From: UBA2137 sp050251555
GTDB taxonomy: Bacteria > Pseudomonadota > Alphaproteobacteria > Micavibrionales > Micavibrionaceae
Direction of reading: 5' to 3'
Length of the DNA: 47,999 nt
Assembly (NCBI GenBank): GCA_050251555.1
Contig: JBFWMN010000007.1
Coordinates: 1 to 47,999, forward strand
Shown here: positions 25,342 to 33,556 of the stretch, one piece after another
Layout: every line of letters begins with the position of its first letter
Numbering within the stretch: position 1 is the stretch's first letter
Position numbers and translations under genes: made by a program
Notes under the pieces: generated by a model
The model's input: only the letters and a program-made list of their open reading frames with translations
Told to the model about the DNA's origin: nothing
Databases searched by the model: none

Positions 25342-26563
25342 TGTCCTGCAAGAGCGAGGGGATAATCCCTGCGGCCCCCATCGCTTGTTTCATGAAGAAA
25401 TGTTTGGCGGGCGAAACACGTGATACAAGGCGTAAGCCTGCACGACGCAATGGGCCCACGAAAGGCAAGTTATTGGAAAACAGTTTATTGAGCGTATCGG
25501 TTGCTGCCATCATCGCCATGGTGTCGATGCGGCGTTTGCGCTGGTAGATATCCAGCAAATCCTTATGTCCGAGATCCTGCTTTTTGGCATGAGCCTCTTC
25601 GAGAAGTTCGGTCAGAACCGCAATATCACGGAAGCCGATATTCAGGCCTTGTCCTGCAATCGGGTGCATACCGTGTGCGGCCTCGGCAACCAATACCATA
25701 CGCGGCCCCGTATAGTCATAAGCATGCAGCAATCCGAGCGGGTAGGTAAAGCGCTCACCCGTCAGCTCAACGGCGCCATAAAAATCCGGAAAGCGTTCAT
25801 TCAGCGCAGCATTGAATGTCGGAATATCCCACTGCAGCGGTGTGTCTTTGGTTTTGGCATGAATGGTCCAGACAACCGAGGAGCGGTGACGTCCTTGCTC
25901 ATCATCACACATCGGCAATACGGCAAACGGTCCTTCCGAACGGAAGTTTTCAACCGCGATATCACAATGCGGGTTTTCGTGAATGACATTGCAGACAATG
26001 GCTTGCTGGCGATAAGACCAGCTACGGGTCGGAATATCCATGAAACGGCGCACGATCGAGCCGCGTCCGTCCGCACCGACTATAAGAGCGCTGGTTAGTG
26101 TTCGTCCGTTCTTTAAAATCGTTTTGGCGTTTGTTTTGCTCACGGAAAAATCGGCGACCATCTCAGGGGCAATCAATGTGGCCAGATCATATGTTGCAAT
26201 TGTTTCATAAAGAGCTTTGCGAATGAGGCGGTTTTCCAGTATCCAGCCGAATGTCTTGCCGCCGACTTCTTCCGAGAAAAATTCGAGAAGAACGGGGCTG
26301 TCACCATCCAGTATTTGGATATCGCGAATAGGCGCAGCAAATTCTTGTAAGTGCTCCCAGACACCCGCCTGATCCAGCATTTTTTGAGAAGCCCATGAGA
26401 CAGCCGTTGTGCGCCCGTCAAAGCTGGCCTCTAAGGCTTTTTGCGGGTCTTGGGTGTCAATGCAGGCGACTTTCAGGCCTGATTTTGCAAGGCGTGCAGT
26501 CAGGCTGAGGCCTGCTAAACCGCCACCGACAATCACCACATCGAATTTATCCTGAGCCTGCAT
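25301..26563 (-). CDS. UbiH/UbiF/Coq6-family FAD-dependent hydroxylase
   Basis: An aromatic-ring hydroxylase of the ubiquinone-biosynthesis type. The ATG at 26563 gives 420 residues starting just before the Rossmann motif VVIVGGGLAGLSL (about 8-20), while the longer in-frame extension to 26812 overlaps the divergent glnB gene. The second FAD/NADPH motif VGADGRGS is near 160-167, and the FAD-binding HPIAGQGLNIGFRD motif is near 290-303. These three together are diagnostic of the UbiH/UbiF/VisC group, but do not tell which ring position is hydroxylated. It is divergent from glnB and overlaps the patatin gene by 41 bp. Confidence 0.88.
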   Translation of the reverse strand: MQAQDKFDVVIVGGGLAGLSLTARLAKSGLKVACIDTQDPQKALEASFDGRTTAVSWASQKMLDQAGVWEHLQEFAAPIRDIQILDGDSPVLLEFFSEEVGGKTFGWILENRLIRKALYETIATYDLATLIAPEMVADFSVSKTNAKTILKNGRTLTSALIVGADGRGSIVRRFMDIPTRSWSYRQQAIVCNVIHENPHCDIAVENFRSEGPFAVLPMCDDEQGRHRSSVVWTIHAKTKDTPLQWDIPTFNAALNERFPDFYGAVELTGERFTYPLGLLHAYDYTGPRMVLVAEAAHGMHPIAGQGLNIGFRDIAVLTELLEEAHAKKQDLGHKDLLDIYQRKRRIDTMAMMAATDTLNKLFSNNLPFVGPLRRAGLRLVSRVSPAKHFFMKQAMGAAGIIPSLLQDNDQETHKSSAKKA

Positions 26564-26695
26564 GGGCTTTATATCCTTGTTCGCAGTTGCAAGACACTCT
26601 AAGTACTTATTCGGAGAAAAAAGAGGGCTTGGGCTCTTTTCTTCCTCTTCGCGTTCAGAGTATAAGGACATATAGAACGAAAAGGCAGGTTTGTC

Positions 26696-27034
26696 ATGAA
26701 AATGGTTATGGCGGTTATTAAACCCTTCAAACTCGATGATGTAAGAGACGCTCTGATGAAAATCGGAATCGAAGGGATGACGGTGACGGACGTCAAAGGC
26801 TTTGGTCGTCAAAAAGGCAAGACCGAGGTCTATCGCGGTCAGGAATATACTGTTTCCTTCTTACCCAAAATCAAGCTCGAACTCGTTGTTGCCGACAAGC
26901 AGGCCGATGAGGTTGTTAAAGCCATTCAGGACACTGCCGGCACAGGCCGTATCGGTGATGGAAAAATCTTCGTCTGGGATATCGAATCCGCAGTGCGCAT
27001 CCGCACAGGCGAAAGCGGCGATACAGCGCTTTAA
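26696..27034 (+). CDS. glnB: PII nitrogen regulatory protein
   Basis: A 112-residue trimeric PII signal protein that senses 2-oxoglutarate and ATP/ADP and is controlled by uridylylation. The T-loop has the uridylylation-site Tyr at position 51 (RGQEY), and the A and B loop signatures GRQKGKTEVYRG and TGRIGDGKIFV are intact. The C-loop ends in AVRIRTGE. Sequence does not separate GlnB from GlnK cleanly. Neither glnA nor amtB is adjacent, unlike the usual alphaproteobacterial glnB-glnA or glnK-amtB pairs; rsmC follows 7 bp later. The upstream 132-bp gap holds promoters for this gene and the divergent hydroxylase, with no site I can name. Confidence 0.95.
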   Translation: MKMVMAVIKPFKLDDVRDALMKIGIEGMTVTDVKGFGRQKGKTEVYRGQEYTVSFLPKIKLELVVADKQADEVVKAIQDTAGTGRIGDGKIFVWDIESAVRIRTGESGDTAL

Positions 27035-27041
27035 TTACAAG

Positions 27042-28025
27042 ATGGCTGACCAGCGCATTGATATACTCTGCTATGCTCTTGATCGCTGGGATGATCTGAA
27101 AACCGCCAATGCCTTTCTTGATCAGCCTCCCTTTGATGCGCGCCTGACCAAAATTTTCCCTGTCCAAGCCACGGTGATTTCCAACTGCCACTATACGCTT
27201 GCCCAAATATGGGCGGGAAAAAACTATCACGTTGCGCAGAATAATTGCAGCATTCCCGAAAAATTCGACTTTGCTGCAACATTTCCTGAAAAAGATAAGG
27301 TTTCCGCCTTTTACCAGCTTCGCAGTTTGCTGCTAAAAATGAAAAAGAATGCCGAATTTATCGCTATAGCGCACAATGAAGCGGGCGGGAAACGCCTATC
27401 CAAATGGCTGGCGGAGATGGGTTGCGATATTATTGATGAGATCACTAAATATCATTGCCGTGCCGTACGGGCATCTGCACCTGAAGATATCTCGAAGGAG
27501 ATTTTGCAAGGCCAATATAAAGGGCCGCACGGGCTGGTCACGCAGGCAGGGATTTTCGGGGCAGACAAGATTGATGCCGGCTCTGCTCTGCTTTTAAATA
27601 ATTTGCCGCAAAGGCTGACGGGTAAGATAGCGGATTTCGGATGCGGCTATGGCTATCTGACGCATGCCCTGAAAGATCATGGCGCTGAGATTTGTGCTTA
27701 TGACGACGATTGCCGCGCCGTTTCTGCGACATCTGTGAATGTGCCCGAGGCAAAGACAATCTGGTGGGATTTGACCGTTCAACCCTACGAGGCTCCTTTT
27801 GATGCGATTATCATGAACCCGCCATTCCATGAAGGTAAAAAGGAAAGTGTCGGGCTGGGACAGAAGCTGATTGAGGTGGCTGCGCTCTCATTAAAGAAGG
27901 GCGGGGCGCTCTATATGGTGGCGAACCGTCACTTACCCTATGAAAAAATTCTGACGCAGCATTTTGCTGCATTCACCCTTCTTGCTGAGGAAAAGGGTTT
28001 CAAAGTGTATAAGGCGATGAAATGA
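27042..28025 (+). CDS. rsmC: RsmC-like 16S rRNA guanine-N2 methyltransferase
   Basis: The ATG at 27042, 7 bp after glnB, gives a 327-residue protein; a longer in-frame ORF from 26802 lies inside glnB and is ignored. Two-domain layout as in RsmC: a degenerate N-terminal domain (1-165) and a catalytic Rossmann domain with the SAM motif DFGCGYGYLTH near 197-207 and the NPPFHEG motif at 259-265, which marks N2-guanine methyltransferases of the RsmC/RlmG type. RsmC methylates G1207 of 16S rRNA. Its stop overlaps the next start by 4 bp (ATGA). Confidence 0.85.
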   Translation: MADQRIDILCYALDRWDDLKTANAFLDQPPFDARLTKIFPVQATVISNCHYTLAQIWAGKNYHVAQNNCSIPEKFDFAATFPEKDKVSAFYQLRSLLLKMKKNAEFIAIAHNEAGGKRLSKWLAEMGCDIIDEITKYHCRAVRASAPEDISKEILQGQYKGPHGLVTQAGIFGADKIDAGSALLLNNLPQRLTGKIADFGCGYGYLTHALKDHGAEICAYDDDCRAVSATSVNVPEAKTIWWDLTVQPYEAPFDAIIMNPPFHEGKKESVGLGQKLIEVAALSLKKGGALYMVANRHLPYEKILTQHFAAFTLLAEEKGFKVYKAMK

Positions 28026-28780
28026 GTAAGCACGGCAAAATCAAATCCGCGTTGCGGCTGGATCGATTACTGGGAAATCTTGGGTACGGGACTCGTTCGG
28101 AATTGCAGCGCGCAATTCGCAATGGCTGGGTGACATATCAGGGTGAAGAGCTGACCAACCCAGCACAAAAAATCGATCTCTCCAAAACGGATGCTGCGCA
28201 ACTCTTGTTTGACGGGCAAATGCTAGATCCGTTTCCACCGCTGATTCTGATCATGCATAAACCCGCAACTTATGTCTGCGCCCATGATGAGAAAGACGGG
28301 CCTTCAGCGATGAATTTGCTGCCGCACCGTTTTTCCTTACGTTCGCCGCAACTCTCTTTTTGCGGGCGTCTGGACATGGATTCAACGGGCCTTGTCCTGA
28401 TGTCGGATGATGGACAATTGCTGCACCGTGTGACGCACCCTTCCACCCATTTACCTAAAATTTACGAGGTGGAATTGGAAAGCCCGCTGAACGGTTCGGA
28501 AGATGATATTTTCGCAAGTGGCGAAATGATGCTGGACGGTGAAGATAAACCCTTAAAGCCTGTGATTATGGAGGTCTTGTCGGCAAAGCATGTGCGCATG
28601 ACGCTGACAGAAGGGCGCTATCACCAGATCAAACGGATGTTCGAGGAAGTGGGCAATAAGGTTGCCGCCTTGCACAGGACAGAAATCGGGCCTATTCTAC
28701 TGGGAGATTTACCTGAAGGGGAATGGCGGCCTTTAAGTGAGGATGAGCTGTCCATCCTTTATGAAAGTGTCGGCCTGTAA
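28022..28780 (+). CDS. RsuA/RluB-family rRNA pseudouridine synthase
   Basis: A 252-residue pseudouridine synthase with an N-terminal S4 RNA-binding domain (about 11-50) and a catalytic domain whose GRLDMDSTGL motif contains the nucleophilic Asp at residue 118. The LPKIYEVEL and GRYHQIKRMF motifs are also present. Compact size and sequence around the active site favour RsuA (16S position 516), but RluB/RluE-like specificity is not excluded, so no symbol is given. It is translationally coupled to rsmC, making a small rRNA-modification pair. Confidence 0.88.
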   Translation: MSKHGKIKSALRLDRLLGNLGYGTRSELQRAIRNGWVTYQGEELTNPAQKIDLSKTDAAQLLFDGQMLDPFPPLILIMHKPATYVCAHDEKDGPSAMNLLPHRFSLRSPQLSFCGRLDMDSTGLVLMSDDGQLLHRVTHPSTHLPKIYEVELESPLNGSEDDIFASGEMMLDGEDKPLKPVIMEVLSAKHVRMTLTEGRYHQIKRMFEEVGNKVAALHRTEIGPILLGDLPEGEWRPLSEDELSILYESVGL

Positions 28781-28800
28781 AGTTTAAAGGAGAGCAAGCC

Positions 28801-29574
28801 ATGGCAAAAAAAGACGAAACACAGACCGAAAAATGTCATGCCAGTTTGGGTGACGGTGTTTTATTCGCTGCCCTTCTTTTGACGCTGGGGCTGATTGCCA
28901 CAGGTTGGTTTATTTCTTCAGGCCTCACAAATTTCAGAAATTATGATCGTTATGTGACAGTCAAGGGTTTGGCGACCAAAGATATCGAAGCGGATCTTGC
29001 TATCTGGTCGCTTTCGACGACGGTGACGGGCGCCGATCTTGTCGAGACACAAGGCCGCCTTGAGGGTGACGGCGAAAAAGTGCGCGCTTTTTTTGCCAAG
29101 CACGGGTTCGAGCCCGACAACATCAAAATGCAGAATTTGCAGGTGACGGATAACGAAGCCGACCCATATAGCAGCAACCGTGGCGGCCCGCGCTTTGTTT
29201 TGTCGCAGACTTACATTGCCAGAACAGCCGACCCGCAAAAAATGATCGCCGCATCCGAAGATTTGGGAACGCTACTAAAGCAAGGCGTGGTGATCGGTTC
29301 GGGACAAAGCTATTCCGCGCAGCCTCCGCAATATCTCTATACGAAGCTGAATGATGTGAAGACGCAACTTCTCGAAGAGGCAACTGCCAATGCGCGCCAA
29401 TCTGCCGAACAATTTGCCAAGGATTCCGGACAGGATATCGGTGTAATCCGTACCGCCAATCAGGGCGTCTTTCAGGTTTTGCCGCGTGACCCTGTCACCA
29501 ACATGCAGGAAGAGCAGCAATTCGAGAAAACCTTAAGGGTTGTCGTTACGCTGGATTATTATTTACGCGATTAA
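28801..29574 (+). CDS. SIMPL-domain (DUF541/YggE-like) protein
   Basis: A 257-residue protein with one N-terminal transmembrane or uncleaved signal helix (about 19-41) followed by a SIMPL domain (about 48-255) starting at YVTVKGLATKDIEADLAIWSL. SIMPL proteins, such as YggE and BP26, form large ring oligomers in the periplasm or at the membrane; their activity is not clearly defined. Residues 87-115 with 'FFAKHGFEPDNIKMQNLQV' fit the family core. GGAGA-type ribosome site precedes the ATG at 28801. It ends 2 bp from the convergent stop of the AAA+ gene. Confidence 0.85.
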   Translation: MAKKDETQTEKCHASLGDGVLFAALLLTLGLIATGWFISSGLTNFRNYDRYVTVKGLATKDIEADLAIWSLSTTVTGADLVETQGRLEGDGEKVRAFFAKHGFEPDNIKMQNLQVTDNEADPYSSNRGGPRFVLSQTYIARTADPQKMIAASEDLGTLLKQGVVIGSGQSYSAQPPQYLYTKLNDVKTQLLEEATANARQSAEQFAKDSGQDIGVIRTANQGVFQVLPRDPVTNMQEEQQFEKTLRVVVTLDYYLRD

Positions 29575-29576
29575 TC

Positions 29577-30512
29577 TCAATCGTCGTGGAAGAGACCTTC
29601 TTCGAAGTCTCTTAGCTCGCGCTCGGACATTGCGAGCGCATCGGCATGAAGCCCCGTTTCGCGGGCAACCATGCGGTAGATATGTTCATATTTCAAAGTC
29701 CCGCCTGTGCCTTCATGCATCACCTGCCAAGCCAAAGCCGCATCCATCGTGATAATGGATTTATCGGGCTGGTTACGTTTGCGCAAATGCTCGTTCGTCA
29801 ATTTCACGATAATGCGCAAAGCCACATCGGAGACCTCGACCTTGTGGTGGGCCACATAGCGCGGTCGCAAATTTTGTAAGATCGTAAAGGTTTGCTCTTC
29901 ATTCGGGATCGAAAGCTCAACCTTTTGGAAACGTCGATCCATGGCGGGGTCGACTTCGACATAGATACGGTATTCATCCTTGGTTGTCGCGCCGATCACA
30001 TTCAATGTTCCTGCAGTCAGATAAGGTTTCATGACTTCGGAGAGGCCTTTATAGGAACTTCCCTCACAAGTCGGCATGATCTGGTGAATTTCATCAATAA
30101 ACAGGATGGTCTTAGGGTATTCAGGATCAATATAACGCTCGCCGATCCCTTTCAAAAGTGGCACAACGCGGCCCTGAAACTCGGAAATTTGCGACGTTCC
30201 CGCCGCCATGGAGGCGAGATCAAGCTCCAGAACACGAGCGCCTTTCAGGTAATCAGGAACTTTGTCTTGCACAATCAATTGGGCGAGGCCAACACACAGG
30301 GCGGTTTTACCCACCCCTGCAGGTGCCTGCAGCATCACGTTTTTGCGACCCTTTTGCAGCAAAATCAGAATGACTTCCTGAATTTCACGGTCGCGTCCCG
30401 TGATCGGGTCATAACGGTCAAGGCGCGCATTCTCGGTAAAATCCGTACAATATTTACCGATGAGCTCATCCATTTCCTCATCTGTGAATTTAAATCCGGG
30501 TTTCTTGCTCAT
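29577..30512 (-). CDS. Single-ring ClpA/ClpB-like AAA+ ATPase
   Basis: A 311-residue AAA+ protein closely resembling only the first ATPase ring (D1) of ClpA/ClpB. It has the PITGRDREIQ start, Walker A APAGVGKT at 63-70, a G-rich pore-type loop region after ASMAAGTSQ, Walker B ILFIDEIH near 136-143, sensor-1 GATT, and the ARG-finger-like D..MDRRFQKVEL segment. The N-terminal Clp-N repeats, the middle domain, the second ring and the ClpP-binding loop are all absent. The full length with a good start and stop argues against a decayed gene. It may act as a stand-alone unfoldase or remodelling ATPase with an unknown partner. It is 21 bp downstream of serB. Confidence 0.8.
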   Translation of the reverse strand: MSKKPGFKFTDEEMDELIGKYCTDFTENARLDRYDPITGRDREIQEVILILLQKGRKNVMLQAPAGVGKTALCVGLAQLIVQDKVPDYLKGARVLELDLASMAAGTSQISEFQGRVVPLLKGIGERYIDPEYPKTILFIDEIHQIMPTCEGSSYKGLSEVMKPYLTAGTLNVIGATTKDEYRIYVEVDPAMDRRFQKVELSIPNEEQTFTILQNLRPRYVAHHKVEVSDVALRIIVKLTNEHLRKRNQPDKSIITMDAALAWQVMHEGTGGTLKYEHIYRMVARETGLHADALAMSERELRDFEEGLFHDD

Positions 30513-30533
30513 GATGTTTTCTCTCTCATGCTC

Positions 30534-31433
30534 TTAAAAGAGTTTCTTGATCTCGTTCTCGTGATAGCCCTGCGCATAAAGGGCGGCGGTCAGATCGCCG
30601 TAGCGGATGTGATTGTGGGTGGCCTCTAGCAAAGCACCTTTCGGGTGAAAGCCGATCCCCAAACCTGCAGCAACAATCATATCACGATCATTCGCGCCGT
30701 CACCAATCGCCAGGACGTCTTCGGGCTTGCAGCGATATTTCGTGCAATATTCACCCATTAAAGTGAGTTTCGCTGAGCGATCAAGGACAGGTTCAACCAG
30801 ATGTCCCGTTATCTGCCCGCCTTCAATTTGCATGATATTGCCGTGATGATGGTCAAAGCCGCAGAGTTTTGCGACATGGCCCGTAAAAAAGGTGAAGCCG
30901 CCCGACACCAGAACGCACATGCCCGAATGGGCTTTCATTGTTGCGATCAAAGCGCGAGCACCTGTGCTGAGAACCATATCTTCGCGCACAATCTCAAGCT
31001 GGCGGGCATCGGCCCCAGCAAGAAGGGCCATGCGTTCACGTAGCGAGCTTTTGAAATCCAGTTCGCCGCGCATGGCTCGCGCAGTGATTTCGGAGACTTT
31101 TTCACCCAGACCGAAACGTCCTGCCACCTCGTCCAGTGTTTCGGTGGTCACAATTGTTGAATCCATATCCGCCATCAGTAGACGTTTGCGCCGGCGCCCC
31201 ACATTTTCCTGAAAAAAGCGGTCGACTTTGGCTTGGTCGCATAAATCACTGACTTTGTGCCATGTCTCCTCGGTCAGTGTATCTGTGAGGATGAAATCCA
31301 TAGCGCGGTTCATCGCCAGTTCGCGGCGATCTTCAACCCGCGCACGACCTTCATCCAGAATATATTCGATGCCTGACAGAAAGCCGTCAGCGAAAAACAT
31401 CTGCGAGGTGACAAGGGTCAGGATGAAACTCAT
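30534..31433 (-). CDS. serB: Phosphoserine phosphatase
   Basis: Last step of serine biosynthesis: phosphoserine to serine. The start at 31433 forms an ATGA overlap with pdxJ; a longer start at 31463 would overlap it by 34 bp. The 299-residue product has an N-terminal regulatory-like region and a HAD domain with DMDST at 89-93 (nucleophile and acid Asp), a VSGGFTFFT motif and GDGANDRDM as Mg-binding motif, all matching SerB. With serC and serA nearby, the whole three-step serine pathway is in one 5-kb stretch. Confidence 0.93.
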   Translation of the reverse strand: MSFILTLVTSQMFFADGFLSGIEYILDEGRARVEDRRELAMNRAMDFILTDTLTEETWHKVSDLCDQAKVDRFFQENVGRRRKRLLMADMDSTIVTTETLDEVAGRFGLGEKVSEITARAMRGELDFKSSLRERMALLAGADARQLEIVREDMVLSTGARALIATMKAHSGMCVLVSGGFTFFTGHVAKLCGFDHHHGNIMQIEGGQITGHLVEPVLDRSAKLTLMGEYCTKYRCKPEDVLAIGDGANDRDMIVAAGLGIGFHPKGALLEATHNHIRYGDLTAALYAQGYHENEIKKLF

Positions 31434-32188
31434 GCTGCCAACCATCTCCGTTTTTTGCTGCACAATGTGCCGTAAAGCGCGACGGTTCTGGCCCAGCCAT
31501 ATTTTAAGGCGTCATCGGTGATGGCGTGCCCGATCGAGACTTCTGCCGTGTAGGGAAGTTCATCCAGAAACCACTCCAGATTATCCAGATTGAGGTCGTG
31601 GCCTGCATTTACACCCATGCCCAGATCGTGGGCTTGTTCGCCAGCGCGTTTGTAGGCGGGCAGGATTGTTTCGGCCTCACCTTTCAAATGGGCAAACGCA
31701 TAAGGGCCCGTGTAAAGCTCAACCCTGTCCGCACCGATATCATAGGCTTCGCGGGCGATCTCGGCATCGGGATCAATGAACAGAGAGACGCGCTTCTTGG
31801 CATCTTTCAATTGTCCGATAACTTTGAGAAGCAGGGCGTGATTGTCGCGGATATTCCAGCCCGCATCCGATGTTTTGGCGTGGGGTGGGTCGGGCACCAA
31901 GGTGACCTGATCGCAAGTGGAGGCGCAGACCAGCTCCAGAAACTTGGCGTCGGGATAGCCTTCGATATTAAATTCGCGGGCCTCATCGCCAAAATCATCC
32001 AGCGCCTTTCCAATCAGAGCCACGTCGGAATAGCGTATATGGCGCTCATCAGGGCGGGGGTGAATGGTCAGGCCGCTTGCACCGGCTTCTAAAACAAGCT
32101 GCGCATGTTCGGCAAGATCGGGATAGCCGATATCGCGCTGGTTGCGTAAGAGGGCGACTTTATTCAAATTGACACTGAGTTTTGTCAT
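31430..32188 (-). CDS. pdxJ: Pyridoxine 5'-phosphate synthase
   Basis: PdxJ condenses 3-amino-2-oxopropyl phosphate with 1-deoxy-xylulose 5-phosphate to give pyridoxine 5'-phosphate. The 252-residue product (family length about 240-250) has the N-terminal LSVNLNKVALLRNQR motif, the HPRPDERHIR loop, DPPHAKTSDAGW, and the GMGVNAGHDLN glycine loop, all hallmark segments of the TIM barrel. Its stop overlaps the start of serB by 4 bp. The pairing makes biochemical sense because SerC also acts in the DXP-dependent B6 pathway. Start is 102 bp from the window's divergent serC region. Confidence 0.95.
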   Translation of the reverse strand: MTKLSVNLNKVALLRNQRDIGYPDLAEHAQLVLEAGASGLTIHPRPDERHIRYSDVALIGKALDDFGDEAREFNIEGYPDAKFLELVCASTCDQVTLVPDPPHAKTSDAGWNIRDNHALLLKVIGQLKDAKKRVSLFIDPDAEIAREAYDIGADRVELYTGPYAFAHLKGEAETILPAYKRAGEQAHDLGMGVNAGHDLNLDNLEWFLDELPYTAEVSIGHAITDDALKYGWARTVALYGTLCSKKRRWLAA

Positions 32189-32354
32189 CGGATTTCAGAG
32201 GTTCTGGTCGTAACGAATCTTTTTCCTATCATGCGGCATTTTTGGACGGGTCACAACAGGATTGCCCCTTGCATTTTTGTCGTGAGAGACCATGATAGAA
32301 CCCTCTATTGCAAAGCAACAACAAGGATCACTTGTAACCGTTAAGGACGATGCC

Positions 32355-33524
32355 ATGAGCAAACCTTCCCTTCTTCCCCGCAATCCCCGTTTTTCTTCCG
32401 GTCCGACAACAAAACATCCGGGCTGGTCATTGAAAGAACTTGAAAGCGCGTTGACGGGACGTTCCCACCGCTCGGCAGAAGGTAAGGTCCGCCTTTTCGA
32501 AGTGATTGAGATGCACCGCGAATTGCTGGGTATTCCCGATGATTATAAAATCGGCATTGTTCCCGCATCCGATACGGGTGCTGTGGAAATGGCGATGTGG
32601 TCAATGTGCGGGGCACGCGGCACGGATGTTCTCGTCTGGGAAAATTTCTCGAATGACTGGGGAAAAGACGCGATTGATTTCATGAAGCTCGAAAATGCCC
32701 GCGTGATGAACGCGCCATACGGGCAACTGCCTGACCTCTCAAGTGTCAACTGGGACAATGACGTTGTCTTCCCTTGGAACGGTACAACTTCGGGTGCACG
32801 CATTCCAAACCATGACTGGATTCCCGCCGACCGCAAGGGTCTAACCATTTGTGATGCCACCTCAGCGGTTTTTGCGTATGAGATGGATTGGTCCAAACTG
32901 GATGTGACGACCTGGTCCTGGCAGAAAGTTTTGGGTGGCGAAGCAGCCCACGGCATGTTGGTTCTCTCGCCCCGTGCGGTTGAACGTCTGGAAACCTACA
33001 AGCCTGACCGCGCTTTGCCGAAAATTTTCCGTATGACCAAAGGCGGGAAATTGAATGACGGTATTTTTAAGGGTGAGACGATCAATACGCCTTCGATGCT
33101 GGCGGTCGAGGATTGTCTGGCGGCATTGAAATGGGTGAAATCCATCGGCGGCCTTCCTGCCATGATCAAACGCTCTCAGGATAATCTGGATGTTGTCGAA
33201 GAATGGGTTGCCACGAATGACTGGGTGGATTTCCTGACTACGGATAAAGAAATCCGCTCTGCCACCTCGATTTGCTTGCGTATTATCGATGATGAAATTC
33301 AGGCTCTACCCGAAGAGGACCAGCAGGCTTTTGTGAAAACCATCACGAAAAAGCTCGCCAATGAGGGGGCTGCCTATGATTGTGCGGCTTACCGTACGGC
33401 ACCTGCGGGTTTCCGTTTCTGGGGCGGCGGCACAGTTGAGTCATCGGATTTGGAGGCCGCCCTGCCATGGCTGACATGGGCTTACAACGAAGCCAAAGCC
33501 GAGCTTCACGCCAAAGCCGCCTAA
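32355..33524 (+). CDS. serC: Phosphoserine aminotransferase
   Basis: PLP enzyme making phosphoserine from phosphohydroxypyruvate, and in many bacteria also serving B6 synthesis. The ATG at 32355 (AAGGA upstream) gives 389 residues beginning MSKPSLLPRNPRFSSGPT, the typical start of the alphaproteobacterial long form; an in-frame ATG at 32292 is less likely. The PLP-binding Lys is in the TWSWQKVLGGEAAHG motif, and the substrate-binding FSSGPTTKHPGW region is intact. Divergent from pdxJ; serA follows 32 bp later, so the two serine genes are probably co-transcribed. Confidence 0.94.
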   Translation: MSKPSLLPRNPRFSSGPTTKHPGWSLKELESALTGRSHRSAEGKVRLFEVIEMHRELLGIPDDYKIGIVPASDTGAVEMAMWSMCGARGTDVLVWENFSNDWGKDAIDFMKLENARVMNAPYGQLPDLSSVNWDNDVVFPWNGTTSGARIPNHDWIPADRKGLTICDATSAVFAYEMDWSKLDVTTWSWQKVLGGEAAHGMLVLSPRAVERLETYKPDRALPKIFRMTKGGKLNDGIFKGETINTPSMLAVEDCLAALKWVKSIGGLPAMIKRSQDNLDVVEEWVATNDWVDFLTTDKEIRSATSICLRIIDDEIQALPEEDQQAFVKTITKKLANEGAAYDCAAYRTAPAGFRFWGGGTVESSDLEAALPWLTWAYNEAKAELHAKAA

Positions 33525-33556
33525 CATAGATTTTTAAAATTTAAGGGATGTGAGAT

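Noticed and set aside
26563..26812. Longer start for the UbiH-type hydroxylase at 26812
   Set aside because: It would overlap glnB by over 100 bp, and the Rossmann motif begins just after the ATG at 26563.
29892..30629. 245-residue plus-strand ORF opposite the AAA+ ATPase gene
   Set aside because: The minus strand encodes complete Walker A and B motifs; this ORF is its complement.
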